From: Chloroflexota bacterium
Lineage (GTDB): Bacteria > Chloroflexota > Anaerolineae > Anaerolineales > Villigracilaceae
DNA: 64,000 bases
Direction: 5' to 3'
Assembly (NCBI GenBank): GCA_029782225.1
Contig: JAKOVF010000206.1
Location: 1 to 64,000 of the forward strand
Part shown: positions 61,639-64,000 of the stretch, one piece after another
How positions within the stretch are numbered: position 1 is the first letter of the stretch
Layout: each line of letters opens with the position of its first letter
Notes under the pieces: generated by a model
What the model was told of the DNA's origin: nothing
The model's input: only the letters and a program-made list of their open reading frames with translations
The model's database searches: none
Position numbers and translations under genes: made by a program

Positions 61639-61896
61639 CTACAATCCCAGTTTCTTGCGGATGTCCTCCACCGCAAGCTTCGCTTCCGCCAGCCCAACAT
61701 CCTGTGCTTCGCGGTAGTACTTAATGGCCTCAATCATGTTCCCGGATCTCAAGGCTGCAACGACGCGCGGATCATAGCTTGCGGTGTCTTCCACAAAGCT
61801 GATGCCAAGATGCCTGTAAAGTTGATCGACCTGAGCTTCCAGTCTATTGATACGACTCCGGAGTAGATATATTTCCTGCTGCTCAACCGTTGACAT
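61639..61896 (-). CDS. Small coiled-coil protein with L7/L12-like C-terminal helix
   Basis: The 85 residues have an N-terminal coiled coil (VEQQEIYLLRSRINRLEAQVDQLYRHLG, in parts) and a C-terminal segment NMIEAIKYYREAQDVGLAEAKLAVEDIRKKLGL that resembles the C-terminal domain of ribosomal protein L7/L12. Such short relatives are common and of unknown role. It is divergent from the MFS gene. Confidence 0.72.
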   Translation of the reverse strand: MSTVEQQEIYLLRSRINRLEAQVDQLYRHLGISFVEDTASYDPRVVAALRSGNMIEAIKYYREAQDVGLAEAKLAVEDIRKKLGL

Positions 61897-62053
61897 ACGA
61901 TGCCTCCATGGAAAGATTTTTGTAGATTATAGTCGCAGGTGTTCTTGCATCCATCGTGCGAAGGTACTGGCGAAAAGGCCTCCCGGCCAATGTTCAGTCT
62001 TCAATGATACAATCCCCGAATCTTGCCTTGATTTGGAACCTAAAAGAAAACTC

Positions 62054-63406
62054 ATGACAAACCAAACTACAACAGGATTGCGGTCATTTTTCATCATCTG
62101 GGTTGGACAGCTTGTCTCTCTGATCGGTTCGCAATTGACCGGCTTTGCTCTCGGCGTATGGATCTATGACCAGACGCATTCCGTGCTGTGGATCGCGCTT
62201 TCCCAAATTGCACTGTTTGCACCGCACGTGATCCTCTCGCCGCTGGCTGGAGTTCTCGCAGACCGCTGGAATCGCCGCACGGCCATGATCGTCAGTGATT
62301 TTGGCGCGGGGCTGGCGGTGCTGGCTGCCGCAATCCTGTACCTGACCAATCATCTGCAACCATGGATGGTGCTCCCGATCAATTTTTTGATGTCCACGTT
62401 CGCGGCGTTGATGTGGCCGGCTTTCACTGCTTCGGTGACATTGCTGGTCCCCAAGGAACAATACGGCCGCGCCAATGGATTTGTGCAATTGGGAGAAGCG
62501 CTTCCGCAGATTGCAGGTCCGGCCCTAGCAGGTGCTTTATATGTGGGCATTCATCTGGGGAATATGGCGCTGATCGATTTTGGGACCTACCTTTTCTCGG
62601 TCATATTGCTGCTTGCCTTCGTGCGGATCCCACGCCCGGCGCAGACGGAAGCCGGCAAGCAAGGCAAAGGCAACATCTGGCAGGAGATGCGTTTTGGCTG
62701 GGATTACATCGTCCAGCGAAAGGGATTATTCTCGCTGCTGATGTTTTTCCTGGCGCTGAATTTTGTAACCGGCGTGATGAACCCTTTATTCACTCCCCTC
62801 ATCCTCGACAACTGGAAGGCCAACGTCCTTGGCTATGTGACCACGTTCATGGGCGTTGGAATGCTGGCAGGGACACTTGTCATGAGCACTTGGGGCGGGG
62901 GAAAGCGCAAAGTCTACACTTTACTGGGATCGGGCGTCGCTGCTTCCGTATTCCTGAGCCTGGTTGGACTTCGCATTTCGATCCCCCTTATCGCCATTTC
63001 CGGATTCAGCTTCATGTTCTTTGTCCCTCTGCTGGATGGATCGAGTCAGGCGATCTGGCAGGCGAAGGTCCATGCGGATGTGCAGGGACGTGTCTTCGCG
63101 ATCCGGCGCATGATCGCGTGGTCGAGTCAGGTGATCGCACCTTTACTCGCCGCGCCTCTGGCAGATTACGTCTTCAAGCCTGGCATGGCGGAGGGCGGCT
63201 GGCTGGCAGCAATTCTTGGCCCGATTGTAGGTGTGGGATCAAATCATGGTATTGGGATTTTGATCAGCACTCTGGGCTTGATTTCTATTCTTGTCTGTGT
63301 CGCGGCTTTTCTCAGCCCAGAGATTCGGAATGTGGAAATCGACTTGCCGGATCAGAATGCGACGATCGAGGCACCCAAAGGTCTTGATGATCAGCCGGCG
63401 GATTAG
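62054..63406 (+). CDS. MFS transporter, MFS_3/EntS-like
   Basis: The 450 residues have twelve membrane helices. The N-terminal FFIIWVGQLVSLIGSQLTGFALGVWIYDQT and the loop ADRWNRRTAMIVSD (MFS motif A) fit the EntS/MFS_3 efflux group. In the middle EQYGRANGFVQLGEALPQIAGPALAGAL is also typical. Substrate unknown. ATG 62054 is chosen because homologous sequence begins there; a longer reading from 61847 overlaps the divergent gene. The acidic C-terminal tail is cytosolic. Confidence 0.9.
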   Translation: MTNQTTTGLRSFFIIWVGQLVSLIGSQLTGFALGVWIYDQTHSVLWIALSQIALFAPHVILSPLAGVLADRWNRRTAMIVSDFGAGLAVLAAAILYLTNHLQPWMVLPINFLMSTFAALMWPAFTASVTLLVPKEQYGRANGFVQLGEALPQIAGPALAGALYVGIHLGNMALIDFGTYLFSVILLLAFVRIPRPAQTEAGKQGKGNIWQEMRFGWDYIVQRKGLFSLLMFFLALNFVTGVMNPLFTPLILDNWKANVLGYVTTFMGVGMLAGTLVMSTWGGGKRKVYTLLGSGVAASVFLSLVGLRISIPLIAISGFSFMFFVPLLDGSSQAIWQAKVHADVQGRVFAIRRMIAWSSQVIAPLLAAPLADYVFKPGMAEGGWLAAILGPIVGVGSNHGIGILISTLGLISILVCVAAFLSPEIRNVEIDLPDQNATIEAPKGLDDQPAD

Positions 63407-63514
63407 TGCAATCTTGCGAAGGTTTAAATCCTTCGGCTACGCAGAATATGCATTTGCACAGGTGACGTGACTTTAGTTACAGTCATCCTGCATCTACGAG
63501 ATACAATTATCCTA

Positions 63515-64000
63515 TGCGTATCCTTGCAATCATCTCTGGCGAGTATGGCATCCGGCATGTAGACAATGTACGCGCCCATGCTCCTCAGGGCTGGACCATA
63601 GAAACCTGGAAGGCTCCCGCTGTCTTTCCGCTCATCATGGATTATCCTGAAGATTTCCTGCCCGCGAGTTTCCCCGAATGTGACTTGATCCTATCCTTCG
63701 CGGAGAACAAATCTGTGGCGGAGTTGATCCCTGAGATCGCCAAAATGAGCGGTGCAAGCGGCGTAGTTGTGGCGGTGGATAGCGAGAACTGGCTGCCGCG
63801 CGGACTGGCACGTCAACTGATCGGCTGGCTGGAGCGGATGAATGTGGCCTGCGCAACCCCCAAGCCATTATGTTCGCTCACGGAAAAGGATTACAAAATC
63901 ACTCGCCGCGAGCGCGAGAGCTACGACAGCCCGGTCATCAGCGAATTTGCGCGCTACTTCGGTCAGCCGGATATTCAGCTCACTTTGAATGAAGAAACCC
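63515..64000 (+). CDS. DUF166 family protein, 5' part (runs off the window)
   Basis: The open frame of 162 codons starts MRILAIISGEYGIRHVDNV and continues with FPLIMDYPEDFLPASFPECDLILSFAENKSVAELIPEIAK and VAVDSENWLPRGLARQL, then the paired CATPKPLCSL, which fit DUF166. The function of the family is unknown. The 3' end lies outside the window. The 108-bp gap before it holds TACAAT near 63503 as a possible -10. Confidence 0.8.

Noticed and set aside
62362-63387. 341-codon + strand frame inside the MFS gene
   Set aside because: Shifted frame of a clear transporter; Gly/Arg/His-rich composition and no homologous motif.
1-64000. CRISPR arrays, IS elements, prophage or attachment sites
   Set aside because: No regularly spaced direct repeats with unique spacers, no transposase or integrase motif and no tRNA-flanked duplication was recognised. 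The heptamer arrays have no spacers.

Overview
The window (about 55% GC by impression) reads as a chromosome segment of a Chloroflexota bacterium, most likely class Anaerolineae. This assignment is inference. It rests on the order of the S10-spc-alpha ribosomal block, a nitrite reductase that carries a fused cytochrome c and cupredoxin, a diphosphate-type phosphofructokinase, a GAF/SpoIIE regulator, a DUF166 protein and many short palindromic or heptameric repeats. No rRNA, tRNA, CRISPR array, IS transposase or phage gene was recognised.

Region 1 (1-17480) is translation machinery, all on the + strand: the 3' end of tuf, then rpsJ, a structured 211-nt gap, rplC-rplD-rplW-rplB-rpsS-rplV-rpsC-rplP-rpmC-rpsQ-rplN-rplX-rplE-rpsN-rpsH-rplF-rplR-rpsE-rpmD-rplO-secY-adk-map. 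A clear internal promoter then precedes rpmJ-rpsM-rpsK-rpsD-rpoA-rplQ, followed by truA, rplM and rpsI. infA is not at its common place between map and rpmJ. A MazG-type pyrophosphatase follows.

Region 2 (18650-28880) is a denitrification and copper block. On the - strand lie a Crp/Fnr regulator, a DUF1858 protein, a lipoprotein NirK fused to a cytochrome c and a degenerate cupredoxin, and another lipoprotein. Divergent on + lie a CsoR-type copper repressor with a GC-rich operator inside its own promoter, a CopZ chaperone, a CopA ATPase, a methyltransferase, a DUF2085 membrane protein, a TauE/SafE-like transporter with a C-terminal cupredoxin-like tail, and a second HMA chaperone. A perfect TTGCG-CTAG-CGCAA palindrome sits where a class II Crp/Fnr activator would bind upstream of DUF1858-nirK.

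Region 3 (28950-42600) is mixed metabolism and signalling: DUF2203, RarD, an SDR epimerase, phosphofructokinase, two tandem UbiA-type prenyltransferases, a DMT transporter with a lectin-like protein, a zincin-type protein, and a partner-switch module (STAS antagonist, RsbW-like kinase, five-GAF SpoIIE phosphatase).

Region 4 (42600-56740) is envelope and polysaccharide work: a noncoding structured stretch, a GT39 membrane glycosyltransferase, a secreted helical protein, RidA, an OmpR/HK two-component pair, and a tightly coupled GT2, priming sugar-phosphate transferase, sugar epimerase and CapD-like dehydratase set. Two FemABX-type aminoacyltransferases and a D-cysteine desulfhydrase-like enzyme follow.

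Region 5 (56740-64000) holds a Tat-exported polysaccharide deacetylase, a MOSC protein, a class A beta-lactamase-like hydrolase, dodecin, an ADP-forming acyl-CoA synthetase, a small coiled-coil protein, an MFS transporter and the 5' part of a DUF166 gene.

The most unusual recurring signal is a set of short arrays built from 7-bp units, often as inverted pairs. Three of them start inside the stop codon of an upstream gene. Several others lie in frame within conserved enzymes (copA, femX, acyl-CoA synthetase), and a related non-heptameric element lies inside the lectin-like gene.
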